Assembly: GCA_023247935.1 (NCBI GenBank)
Contig: JAHFFM010000022.1
Span: 1-16,435, forward strand
Length of the DNA stretch: 16,435 nt
Source of the DNA: Candidatus Omnitrophota bacterium
GTDB taxonomy: Bacteria > Omnitrophota > Gorgyraeia > 2-02-FULL-51-18
Direction: 5' to 3'
Within the stretch, counting starts at the first letter, position 1. Each line of letters begins with the position of its first letter. The notes below the pieces were generated by a model, which searched no databases, had not been told where the DNA came from, and worked only from the letters and a program-made list of their open reading frames with translations. Made by a program: the position numbers and the translations under genes. Below are positions 1-6,676 of the stretch, piece by piece.

Positions 1-601
1 CCGTATTCTCCACGACCATCCAGGCTTCAATGGTGCGGCTCATGTGTTTGACCAAAAACTCATTCATCCCATAAGGAGTGATTTGCGGAAGTCCATCCAA
101 AATTTCCACATCCAGGGCATGCGACGAATGATTGGTCAGAGTCACGCATCTCGCCAATGCCGCGATGGACTCACCGGGAATCGTATAGTATGTGACCGAA
201 ACTTCTATTCCGGAGCCATGCCCTTTTTCGGAAATCGTGAGTTCATGTGAACTGATTTCCATGTTGCGCTGAATGACGCGATAATTTTCAGAAGCGTCCC
301 GAAACGGCTCATAAAAAGAGTACTTATCTGCGGAACCGCCTGCAGGTTTTATTTTTAAAAAGGTACGAAAGCCAACAGACGTTACCATTTGATAAGCTTT
401 GTTGGCGGGGAAAAATTCAAGAATAGCGTTGTCTTTATTTCGCGTGCCAAAACTGGCGATGGCTTGCCCGCGGTTCACATAAAAAACCCACATCGGCGTG
501 CCATAAAGACCCGCGATTCCGGGCAGAAAATTACTGAAGGGTTTTTTCTGACCGTAATTTTTAATTAAAAAAGAGCTGTTTTTAGAAAGTTCGTAGTCCA
601 T
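1..601 (-). CDS. GH94/cellobiose phosphorylase-like protein, N-terminal part (cut by window edge)
   Basis: An open frame runs from an ATG at 601 to the window edge, giving 200 codons without a stop. There is no signal peptide, so the protein is probably cytoplasmic. The N-terminus contains PFSNFLPGIAGLYG followed by PMWVFYVNRGQAI and SFGTRNKD. I recognise this as the start of large proteins annotated as cellobiose phosphorylase (GH94/GT84-like, N-terminal super-sandwich fold), usually around 1000 residues or more; this is from memory. Such enzymes split or build beta-glucosyl linkages using phosphate, but the catalytic (alpha/alpha)6 domain lies outside the window, so the activity cannot be judged. 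No clear ribosome binding site is seen (only a weak AGG just before the ATG). The gene is divergent from the riboswitch-controlled small gene at 979. Confidence 0.65.
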   Translation of the reverse strand, partial: MDYELSKNSSFLIKNYGQKKPFSNFLPGIAGLYGTPMWVFYVNRGQAIASFGTRNKDNAILEFFPANKAYQMVTSVGFRTFLKIKPAGGSADKYSFYEPFRDASENYRVIQRNMEISSHELTISEKGHGSGIEVSVTYYTIPGESIAALARCVTLTNHSSHALDVEILDGLPQITPYGMNEFLVKHMSRTIEAWMVVENT

Positions 602-780
602 AGCCTATGTTGATAAATGATAAAAGAGTAAAAGATCTATTTTACCTATTTGGCCTGCTTATATCTATGAAATTCTAGCTCTCATTTGCTGTTGATTCAG
701 GATAGCCAATTGAGCTCTGCTTCTCTCAAAAAGAGCCCATTTATAGGATTATATTTTTGATTAAAATTATATATAGATTA
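602..780. other. AT-rich divergent intergenic region
   Basis: This stretch separates the divergent GH94-like gene and the riboswitch unit. It is AT-rich and has no credible coding frame. Several TATAAT-like words occur on the minus strand, for example TATAAG at 658-663, but none has a matching -35 at 16-18 bases. A promoter for the left gene is expected here but I cannot place it. Confidence 0.4.
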
Positions 781-809
781 TTGAAATTTGATAATCCTTA
801 ATGTAGACT
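781..809 (+). promoter_or_regulatory. Candidate sigma-70 promoter for the riboswitch transcript
   Basis: TTGAAA (781-786) and TAGACT (804-809) are separated by exactly 17 bases. The predicted transcription start falls near 816, directly at the 5' edge of the c-di-GMP aptamer, which supports the assignment. The -10 box matches consensus at only four of six positions. Confidence 0.45.
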
Positions 810-816
810 TTATTTA

Positions 817-957
817 AAAGGCAAACGGTTCGAAAGAGCCGGACGCCCGCCTGCCAAGCAATACCGGTAGTCGGGTCTGCTCGCGAAAGGAAAGACGGCG
901 GGCAGGCAAAGCCACAAGCCTAAGGCGGGTAAACCCCGAGATGGCAGTTGAGCTACC
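817..957 (+). promoter_or_regulatory. Cyclic-di-GMP-I (GEMM-I) riboswitch with an inserted hairpin
   Basis: The conserved GEMM-I pieces occur in order. GGCAAAC starts at 820. The P1b hairpin CGGTTC-GAAA-GAGCCG (826-841) carries a GAAA tetraloop. GGACGC is at 841-846 and GCAAAGCCAC at 906-915. The tetraloop-receptor strand CCTAAG (919-924) and its partner GATGG (940-944) are close to the canonical 11-nt receptor. The 3' element GGCAGTTGAGCTACC is at 943-957. GGC 820-822 can pair with GCC 911-913 to close P1. The normally continuous GGACGCAAAGCC is split by about 59 extra bases (847-905) that fold into their own hairpin. Only 21 bases separate the aptamer from the ATG at 979, so any control is likely translational. 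Whether the interrupted aptamer still binds ligand is unknown. Confidence 0.82.
845..907 (+). repeat. GC-rich palindromic hairpin inserted in the riboswitch
   Basis: The arms 845-855 and 897-907 form an 11-bp stem with one mismatch (848/904) and one G-U pair (852/900). Alternative perfect pairings exist: GCCTGCC 849-855 with GGCAGGC 901-907, and CCCGCC 846-851 with GGCGGG 897-902. The stem opens exactly where GGAC and AAAGCC of the aptamer should be joined by GC. The GC-rich palindromic arms resemble REP-like repeats that I associate with several candidate-phylum genomes; that resemblance is a recollection only. Confidence 0.6.
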
Positions 958-978
958 GTCGTTCAAAGGACGCCGTAA

Positions 979-1224
979 ATGAATAAAAAAGTTATATTTT
1001 TAAGTCTTGTTCTGGCCTTAGCGCTGACTGCCCCTGGCTGGGCCGACTCCAAGTCCGTTTCCGTTCGGGTTTCTTGCAGCGTGAAGCCCATGATTCAAAT
1101 GAATGCCCCCAGTTTCCGCCACATTAAAGCTGAGACAAACCTCGAAAAGAAATACCAGATGACAGAGGATATCAGGCAAACCTCCAACGGAAAAGTAAAG
1201 CTCTACAGCCTCACCGCCCTGTAA
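979..1224 (+). CDS. Small secreted protein under the c-di-GMP riboswitch (81 aa)
   Basis: This is the only convincing plus-strand gene. It starts at ATG 979 with AAAGGA at 965-970, eight bases upstream. Residues 1-22 form a clear signal peptide (MNKK, hydrophobic core, cleavage near GWA/D), so the mature product is about 58 residues. The segment VSVRVSCSVKPMIQMN has the alternating pattern of a beta strand and one cysteine. It could be a remnant or a minor relative of the pilin-like proteins nearby, but the similarity is too weak to assign. I do not recognise a family. Its position directly behind a GEMM-I aptamer implies a role in c-di-GMP-controlled surface biology. It converges on the usher-like gene with only 4 bases between the two stop codons. 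Confidence 0.75.
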   Translation: MNKKVIFLSLVLALALTAPGWADSKSVSVRVSCSVKPMIQMNAPSFRHIKAETNLEKKYQMTEDIRQTSNGKVKLYSLTAL

Positions 1225-1228
1225 AAGA

Positions 1229-4200
1229 TTATGATCCTTTATTGACGTTTCCGGTGTCGTCGCTCTGGTCTTCTGTTTCGCCCTGGGCTTCTTCTTGAAT
1301 CTGTTCTTCGCTGCCTTCTTCGGGCTGGCTTTCCAAGGAGTTTTTTGACTTCGCTTCTTGAGTTTCGTTTGAGGCTTTTTCCGTTTCCTGCGCCGGTTCT
1401 TCTTTTTTCAATTCTTGTGGTTGTTCTTGCGCAATTTTCTTAGGCGTTACAGGAATATTCATGTCGGAAAGCGTGGAAGGCTCCACGGACATTTCCACCC
1501 TAATCGGCGTAGGCGCTTCAAATTTATCCAATTGAGCGCTCAAATCCACCAGCAATTCATTGCTGCCAGGCTTTAAATCATCAAATAAGTACCATCCGTC
1601 CTTATCCGTAATGACTTTTTGCGCGCCCAGCAACACGGGAATCGCGGCAAGCGGCGTTTCGTCTGCATCCATAACCCGGTTGCCATTTTTGTCCGAAAAA
1701 ACGCGGCCGGTAACCATGCGTTTTGGGCGGAGCGGAAACGAAAGTTCATAACGCACGCCCTCAAAAAGAGTAAAATTTTTCTTGGGTGTCTGAGACGGTA
1801 AATAACCTTCAGGCAAAGAAGTCACCACCAAAGAAATCGTGTGATCACCAGCCACAAGATTGGAAAAAGTGTAAACGCCGGAAGCATTGCTCCACACCGA
1901 TTGGCCATTCTCAAGCATTAACTTCACTGTGGATATGCCCGGCTCATTGTTTTCGTATTTTTCATTCCCATTTAAATCATTGAAAATCACGCCGGTGAGA
2001 TCTGAGCGCGGCGTGAGTCCGAAATCAGCCTGCTGCGTTTTGCCTTGCTGGATATCAAATTCTTGATTCAACGAGCCGGTGGGCACAAAACCGTATGGAA
2101 TTTTGGAGTTCTCAAGAGCCAGCGTTACTTTCTTACCGGCCACGGATTTAATTTGGTAATAACCATTTTGGTCGACAAGAGCCTGCTTTCCATCCGAAGA
2201 AAGAACCGTCATGTTCGGAAGACCCGGTTCATTCGGCTGCCGCACGCCGTCGCCGTTCACGTCTTTGTAAACATAGCCTTCAAATGAGCCAACGGAACTC
2301 CAGCGCAAGCCCGTGTCAAAACCCCATCGCATTCCGGTGTAAAACTGGGCCTCCACCCTTTGTGAAGGCAAAGAAGCGTTTTCCGCCACGTACTGAGTCA
2401 GGCTGCCCGTCAAAAAAAGCTCCAGATCTTCAAATTCACGGTAATAAACACCTCCCGAAACTTCGGCACTGTCTTCTCCCGCCATAAAACTATTGGTCGA
2501 TTCTGTTTGTTCTTCATCTCGAATTCGAAACCGCGCTTCCATAAAAAAAGGCGTGTCCCAAAGCTGGCGGCTGGTGTCGAGAGTATAAACTAAAGCGTTG
2601 GGATGCGTGTACCGGCTGATTTCCGGCTCTTCCAAAGCATTCCATTCTTTTTGAGCGGAAAAATTAATGCCCCAAAACAACGACGTATAGAAACCCAGCG
2701 TCACTTGATTTTGCCGGTAATTGCTCAAAGAACTTGTTAGAAGCTCGTTCGTGCGATAATTGTACCGGGTAAACATCGTTGCCTTTTTTCCCCAAAAATC
2801 GAATCGCTCATTGTATTGAGCGCCCAAAGTGCGGTATCTCGAAGGCCCGATCCGGCCCGTATCATCCATATTCTGAAAATTAAAAGTCATGTTCACCTCG
2901 TCGCAGGGAAAATAATTGAGCGCCATATCCGTGTGAAGGTTGACCGCATCCGGGTCAGTGGGATTTGGAATCAAACGGTCACGAAAAATATCAAACGAGC
3001 CATTGTAAGCCCAGCGGTCAGAAGGATTCGCGCTCACATCCAGCAAATAACCCACTTCGCCTTGCCTGGACGGCGGGCCCACCATGGTAAAAAATTTCTT
3101 GCTGATGTCCCGGAATTCATTTTTAATCCGAATCTTCTCGAACTTGGTCGTGAAAGAATGTTTATTTACGAATTTTTCGTCGTCAAAATCGGTTTCGTTG
3201 TTCATTGTGACATTGGGGCCTAATTTCAATTCAGCCTGTCCGCCGTAGCCCGCGCGGTTCAACTCATCTTGCCGCGAACGGCCTGAGCCGGTGAACACAC
3301 CGCCCTTAACCTTGGCATTGTCATTCACCCGGTAATCCGCGTAAGTACCCGAAAGAAAAGAAGACTTGGTTCTTTCAGACAAAAGTCCGGGCGAGATGGT
3401 TCCAAACAAACTGGAATTTTCACGGCCGTAAAACGTAGCCCATTGAAGTTTTTTCTGTTCGTCCCAATGCTCAAGCAATCCCCCCCGAACTTTTGCGGTA
3501 GGAAATATCATCAAATTCGGCGAAACCTGCGAATCGCCGACGGCGGCGTTGAATTTGTCGAAACGTCCGATTTTACCGTCCTCCAAACGTATCCGCGCTT
3601 CGGATAGAAGAGTTTTTCCTCCCGCCTTTTGCAATTGCATGTTTCCGGATAAATCACCGTAAGGGGTGTCCCCTTCTAATTTAAAATTCTGGTTAAAGTC
3701 AGAGCTGCTTCTGGGCATATCGCGGAATTTAACGCCATTATAAGAAGCGGAGCGGCTGTTGTCGTAGTTGAAACGGAAGGATCTGTTTTTTTCAATCGCT
3801 TCACGCTGGCGTATTTGCAGATGGCTCAAAACCACTTTGGGAGGAATGACTCGGATGGGAACGGTGGAACGTCCCTTGGAATTCCAAATATGGACATAAG
3901 TGGTCCCGATATCCGAGCCGGTTACTTTCAGCGTTTCAGAATCCACATTTTCAAGCAGCACGATTCCTTCATCCGTGGGAATAAATTTCGTCAGCCCTCC
4001 CACGTTTTCAATGAACAAAGTCTGTCCGGATTCCAATTCCACCGTTGTCTGAGAAGAAATAATCTCGCTGAGCGCCCGGCGAATAGCGGCGGGTACCGGA
4101 GTTCCGATGCTTTCTTCGCGCTCAATCCGGTTTTCAAATGCTTTTTGGAAACCGTCTTCAAGGGCTTTTTCTTTGTTATTTTTTTTTGGCTTGTTCTCGC

Positions 4201-4324
4201 TGACCCATTGATCTTTGAGGGTGTAGAAATTGGCGTCGGCGGCAAGTGCATTTTCTTTCAACGCGAAAGAAAAAAAGACCGCCAGAGACAAGAGTGGCGC
4301 CGATAACAAAAAGCGGATTTTCAT
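1229..4324 (-). CDS. Usher-like outer-membrane protein: secretin-type N-domain, beta-barrel, three SdrD/Cna-B-like domains
   Basis: 1031 aa. A signal peptide ends near residue 28 (ALA/AD). Residues 93-161 (VELESGQTLFIENVGG, then GTTYVHIW and a closing VPIRVI) match the pattern of the pilus-formation/CpaC-type secretin N-terminal domain (PF13629-like). Residues about 180-675 are rich in alternating aromatic/polar strands typical of an outer-membrane beta-barrel. Three Ig-like domains follow at about 678, 778 and 871, each opening with an acidic/Asn motif: DVNGDGVRQPNEPG, DLNGNEKYENNEPG and DKNGNRVMDADETP, as in SdrD-B/Cna-B domains. A Glu/Gln/Lys-rich tail runs from about 961 to the end. The order barrel then C-terminal Ig-like domains recalls chaperone-usher ushers. 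It starts one base after the chaperone stop codon with no clear ribosome site, so translation is probably coupled. The usher role is inferred from context and architecture. Confidence 0.75.
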   Translation of the reverse strand: MKIRFLLSAPLLSLAVFFSFALKENALAADANFYTLKDQWVSENKPKKNNKEKALEDGFQKAFENRIEREESIGTPVPAAIRRALSEIISSQTTVELESGQTLFIENVGGLTKFIPTDEGIVLLENVDSETLKVTGSDIGTTYVHIWNSKGRSTVPIRVIPPKVVLSHLQIRQREAIEKNRSFRFNYDNSRSASYNGVKFRDMPRSSSDFNQNFKLEGDTPYGDLSGNMQLQKAGGKTLLSEARIRLEDGKIGRFDKFNAAVGDSQVSPNLMIFPTAKVRGGLLEHWDEQKKLQWATFYGRENSSLFGTISPGLLSERTKSSFLSGTYADYRVNDNAKVKGGVFTGSGRSRQDELNRAGYGGQAELKLGPNVTMNNETDFDDEKFVNKHSFTTKFEKIRIKNEFRDISKKFFTMVGPPSRQGEVGYLLDVSANPSDRWAYNGSFDIFRDRLIPNPTDPDAVNLHTDMALNYFPCDEVNMTFNFQNMDDTGRIGPSRYRTLGAQYNERFDFWGKKATMFTRYNYRTNELLTSSLSNYRQNQVTLGFYTSLFWGINFSAQKEWNALEEPEISRYTHPNALVYTLDTSRQLWDTPFFMEARFRIRDEEQTESTNSFMAGEDSAEVSGGVYYREFEDLELFLTGSLTQYVAENASLPSQRVEAQFYTGMRWGFDTGLRWSSVGSFEGYVYKDVNGDGVRQPNEPGLPNMTVLSSDGKQALVDQNGYYQIKSVAGKKVTLALENSKIPYGFVPTGSLNQEFDIQQGKTQQADFGLTPRSDLTGVIFNDLNGNEKYENNEPGISTVKLMLENGQSVWSNASGVYTFSNLVAGDHTISLVVTSLPEGYLPSQTPKKNFTLFEGVRYELSFPLRPKRMVTGRVFSDKNGNRVMDADETPLAAIPVLLGAQKVITDKDGWYLFDDLKPGSNELLVDLSAQLDKFEAPTPIRVEMSVEPSTLSDMNIPVTPKKIAQEQPQELKKEEPAQETEKASNETQEAKSKNSLESQPEEGSEEQIQEEAQGETEDQSDDTGNVNKGS

Positions 4325-4325
4325 G

Positions 4326-5129
4326 TTACGGGACTTGTATGACTTCTTCTTTGACGATCGTTTTGCCTTGTCCGAGGTCGTAGGTGAGTAAAACTTGGTG
4401 AGGTCCTTTGGGTAAACGGCCTATCCATTGGCTTTTCCGGATTTCGGAGCTTTGCGGAAAAGTATAAATCTTGTTCAGATCGCCCCTGCCCAGCACGGTG
4501 CCGTCCTGATCCATTATCAAAAGATTTCCTGAGAGAGCAATATCCACATTGCCCGAGTTTTTGAAAGCGGTTTCGATTTCCATGGGTTTATTTCCTTCGG
4601 GCGGCGTGATCTTCACGGACGTAACTTCGCCCTCTCTTTGCGTGGTGCCTTTTACGTGAATCAGAAAAAGCGCGCCAACGCGGCCCGCCACAAGAACGCT
4701 CACCCCGTCTTCGTTTTGAGCCGAACCAAGAATGGTTTCAAAAAATAAGACGGAATAATAAGCTCCTTTTGCATCCGGAGGCACGGTCACCGTGTACCTG
4801 GCGGCTAACTTCCCAAAAGGCGAAAGCTTTGTATCGCTGGGAGTATAGGTAATCCATTTCGAAGCGGACAAAGGCGTTGAACCCGCGGGAGAAAACTTTT
4901 TTTCACCGGAACCGCCGGCTACATAAACCCAATCCTCCAAATACACTTTGAGCTTTACTTCCTCCTCGTCCGGATTTTCCGTGGTAATTTCACCGGAATA
5001 GGTTTCGCCGGGAGCCAACTCCAATTCAACTTTAGGGTTTGAAATACGAATCGTGGACGCATGGGTAAATGGGGAGTACCCCGTTAAAAAAATGGCCGAA
5101 AAAATGAAAATAAGTGGGATTTTCTTCAA
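4326..5129 (-). CDS. PapD-like periplasmic pilus chaperone
   Basis: 267 aa starting at a TTG (5127-5129). The start is set by the signal peptide (KKIPLIFIFSAIFLTG, cleavage near HAS) and by AAAGGA about 12 bases upstream, a long spacing. The mature protein looks like two beta-sandwich domains. The N-terminal half has IRISNPKVELELAPGETYSG, the pattern SASKWITYTPSDTKLSP and VTVPPDAKGAYYSVLFFE, which resemble fimbrial chaperone and related Ig-like domains. The C-terminal half (about 165-267) is a second all-beta domain with GNVDIALSGNLLIMDQDG. It lies between the pilin-like genes and the usher-like gene, the expected place for a chaperone. The 1-base gap to the next gene indicates a shared transcript. 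I could not identify the conserved basic residues of the PapD cleft, so the family assignment is moderate. Confidence 0.65.
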   Translation of the reverse strand: MKKIPLIFIFSAIFLTGYSPFTHASTIRISNPKVELELAPGETYSGEITTENPDEEEVKLKVYLEDWVYVAGGSGEKKFSPAGSTPLSASKWITYTPSDTKLSPFGKLAARYTVTVPPDAKGAYYSVLFFETILGSAQNEDGVSVLVAGRVGALFLIHVKGTTQREGEVTSVKITPPEGNKPMEIETAFKNSGNVDIALSGNLLIMDQDGTVLGRGDLNKIYTFPQSSEIRKSQWIGRLPKGPHQVLLTYDLGQGKTIVKEEVIQVP

Positions 5130-5163
5130 AAGATTTACATTTCCTTTATTAAAAACTTAACAT

Positions 5164-5192
5164 ATTTTATCAAACGAATAATTTTGTGTCAA
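5164..5192 (-). promoter_or_regulatory. Strong sigma-70-type promoter for the chaperone/usher genes
   Basis: On the minus strand, TTGACA (5187-5192) is followed after exactly 17 bases by TAAAAT (5164-5169): a perfect -35 and a five-of-six -10. The predicted start near 5157 leaves a leader of about 28 bases before the TTG of the chaperone. It sits in the 91-base gap after the second pilin gene, downstream of the riboswitch terminator, so the chaperone/usher pair need not depend on the switch. Confidence 0.7.
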
Positions 5193-5220
5193 TTTAACTT
5201 CGACAATTCCCTTCTTCGGT

Positions 5221-5832
5221 TCAAGAAGTGGTCAGAGTATAACGGATCGTACCGGAATAAGCGCCGCTTCTCTGATTAACGGGTATCTTTTCAGTGGAAC
5301 CGGCGGTTTTGGAAGATAAAGTGTAAAGCATGGAAATAACCCTCGACGATCCGGAAGGGTCTGAAAAAACAACGGGCACGTTTTTGGCCGGGCCTGAAGA
5401 GGCAATTTTGGCGCCCAAAGGAATCGCCGCGCCGCCATTCTCAGCAGCTGAATAATAGGGCTCAACCGCTAAAGCGCCGGCGGGGATGGTTTCCGTGCCT
5501 CCACTTCGGACGAAATCACTGGCTTGATGAGTGATCTCATAAGATTCTCCCTGTGCGCTCGCCTGAAGAAGAACTTTGAAATAACGGTTTGACTTTAATT
5601 CATCTCCGGATATTTGAAGTTCTCCAAAATCAAGAGAAGGAATTTCGGCTCCGGAGGCGCCGTCAAAAATTCGAACGTTCAAGGTTAATTGGTTTGAAAC
5701 AGAAGCAGTGGTCTGGATAGGGTCCGCGTTTAAACCGGCGGCTTCACAAAAAGTAAATTTTAAACTAAGGATTATTGCCGAAAGGAGAACGGAAACAAAT
5801 AAAGACTTGGTGAATGGCTTCATAGCTTGCAT
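5221..5832 (-). CDS. Pilin-like exported subunit 2
   Basis: 203 aa from the ATG at 5832, chosen because AAAGG lies 7 bases upstream (5840-5844). The longer frame to 5871 would start inside a hairpin and has no ribosome site. A signal peptide runs to about CEA/AG. The mature protein is all-beta with the motif set shared with its neighbours: a strand QLTLNVRIFDG, then LDFGELQ, YEIT followed by Q, TIPAGAL, GSSRVISMLYTL, and a C-terminal SGAYSGTIRYTL. The mature part has no cysteine, unlike classical type 1 or P pilins. It lies downstream of subunit 1 with an intercistronic hairpin between them. It may be a minor, tip or terminating subunit; that role is inference. Confidence 0.7.
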   Translation of the reverse strand: MQAMKPFTKSLFVSVLLSAIILSLKFTFCEAAGLNADPIQTTASVSNQLTLNVRIFDGASGAEIPSLDFGELQISGDELKSNRYFKVLLQASAQGESYEITHQASDFVRSGGTETIPAGALAVEPYYSAAENGGAAIPLGAKIASSGPAKNVPVVFSDPSGSSRVISMLYTLSSKTAGSTEKIPVNQRSGAYSGTIRYTLTTS

Positions 5833-5845
5833 CTTAAAACCTTTA

Positions 5846-5877
5846 TCGTGAATGCGCGTTTGACCGCACATTCACGA
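5846..5877 (-). promoter_or_regulatory. Intercistronic RNA hairpin between the two pilin genes
   Basis: Arms 5846-5858 and 5865-5877 form a 13-bp stem with a 6-base loop. The single non-identity gives a G-U pair in the minus-strand RNA but a C/A mismatch in plus-strand RNA, so it folds best in the pilin mRNA. It starts 8 bases after the stop codon of subunit 1 and is followed by AAAGG rather than a U-run. It therefore looks like a stability or processing element, not a terminator. Confidence 0.65.
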
Positions 5878-5885
5878 TTTAAGAA

Positions 5886-6503
5886 TTAGGCCGTAACGGT
5901 AATAGTAACCGTGCCGGTATAAGTTCCAGCTGCTTGGCTTTGAGGAACACCGGATGTTGCGCCTGCGGCCGGATCATCCGTCACCGAATAAATGGCCTGG
6001 ATTGTCCGTGAAGCTGCCGTACCGCTTTCACTGGTATAAAGCGTTCTGGTACCAACCCAAGAACCTTTGGGTCCGATAGAAGCTCCTGCCGGAAGAACTG
6101 CGCCGCCATTATCAGCCGCCGCATAAACAGGCACTACGTTCAATGCGCCGCTAGGAAGACTTGCTGAACCGTTAGACATGCCGGTACCCACTTGGGTGAT
6201 GGTGTAAGGAAGTCCTTGCGAGTTAGCGGAAATAAAAGCTGCGACCGCTCCCGTTCCTGTCGTGCTGGTTGGAGTCGAGCGAAGGGTTCCTGTTCCAATA
6301 TCCACCAATTGTCCGAAATTCATGCTGCTGATGGTAGCGCCGGCAGAATCATTTTTCTTCAAAAGTACATTCAGTGTAAGTGCTTGAGCCACCGTCGCCG
6401 AAGTGGTGATGGGCGCCGTTGAGGATGAAGCAGCCATAGCGGAAAAAGGCATAGACAACAACATTGTTGCAACCGCCAATGCCAATCCAATCGTTTTTTT
6501 CAT
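5886..6503 (-). CDS. Pilin-like exported subunit 1 (probable major subunit)
   Basis: 205 aa with a textbook signal peptide (MKKTIGLALAVATML, cleavage after AMA near residue 24). AGGAGA lies 8 bases before the ATG. The mature protein is rich in Ser, Thr, Ala and Gly, all-beta, and free of cysteine and tryptophan-rich cores. Key motifs are ALTLNVLLKK (41-50), MNFGQL (61-66), LPYTITQ (98-104), SLPSGALNVVPVY (115-127), LYTSESG (155-161), TIQAIYSV (167-174) and the last strand AGTYTGTVTITV (192-203). The same set occurs in subunit 2 and three times in the 465-aa protein. It is the first gene behind a c-di-GMP ON-type riboswitch and has the best ribosome site of the cluster, fitting a major fibre subunit. 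There is no type IV pilin cleavage motif. Confidence 0.75.
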   Translation of the reverse strand: MKKTIGLALAVATMLLSMPFSAMAASSSTAPITTSATVAQALTLNVLLKKNDSAGATISSMNFGQLVDIGTGTLRSTPTSTTGTGAVAAFISANSQGLPYTITQVGTGMSNGSASLPSGALNVVPVYAAADNGGAVLPAGASIGPKGSWVGTRTLYTSESGTAASRTIQAIYSVTDDPAAGATSGVPQSQAAGTYTGTVTITVTA

Positions 6504-6548
6504 TTTTTTATTCTCCTATTTTTTGTTTCAGGTTTCTCTTCCGCTACC

Positions 6549-6600
6549 AAAAATAAAAAAAGCCGGGCTGCGAAGAAGTTTCCCTCTTTGGCAACCCGGC
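6549..6600 (-). terminator. Riboswitch-controlled intrinsic terminator
   Basis: On the minus strand, GCCGGGTTGC (6591-6600) pairs with GCAGCCCGGC (6562-6571): ten base pairs with one G-U. It is followed at once by seven T, one A and five T (6549-6561). The 5' arm lies entirely within the 3' end of the c-di-GMP aptamer, so aptamer and terminator exclude each other. It stands 45 bases before the pilin ATG. Confidence 0.88.
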
Positions 6601-6660
6601 CAACCAATTTGATTTGGTTCCGTAGGCTTTGCGCCCCACCCTCTCAGGTTTTACCATCCC
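6590..6660 (-). promoter_or_regulatory. Cyclic-di-GMP-I (GEMM-I) riboswitch, transcriptional ON type
   Basis: On the minus strand the GEMM-I pieces are GGTAAA (from 6655), the P1b hairpin ACCT-GAGA-GGGT with a GNRA loop, GGGGCGCAAAGCC (close to the usual GGGACGCAAAGCC), and CTACGG. They are followed by a P2 hairpin AACCAA/TTGGTT with a 6-base loop and the conserved 3' strand GGCCGGGTTGCC (6590-6601). GGT and GCC close P1 with one wobble. The 3' strand also serves as the 5' arm of the terminator at 6549-6600. Ligand binding should therefore hold it in the aptamer, prevent termination and turn on the pilin genes. The direction of control is inferred from this overlap. Confidence 0.87.
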
Positions 6661-6676
6661 AATCTATGGGGGTAAA

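Noticed and set aside
44..250. A 68-codon plus-strand frame near the left edge
   Set aside because: It is antisense to the GH94-like coding frame, which is open across the whole stretch and carries family motifs.
3815..4306. A 163-codon plus-strand frame, and others at 2816-3223 and 11647-12087
   Set aside because: They are shadows of the minus-strand usher-like and GH116-like genes, without initiation signals or recognisable domains.
5221..5871. The longer form of pilin subunit 2 starting at 5871
   Set aside because: Its start codon lies in the intercistronic hairpin without a ribosome site, and the extension spoils the signal peptide. The ATG at 5832 has AAAGG at 7 bases.
5886..6503. Type IV pilin interpretation of the small subunits
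   Set aside because: There is no prepilin peptidase motif (G/FTLIE-type) and no long N-terminal helix after the leader; they have ordinary signal peptides and beta-rich mature parts.
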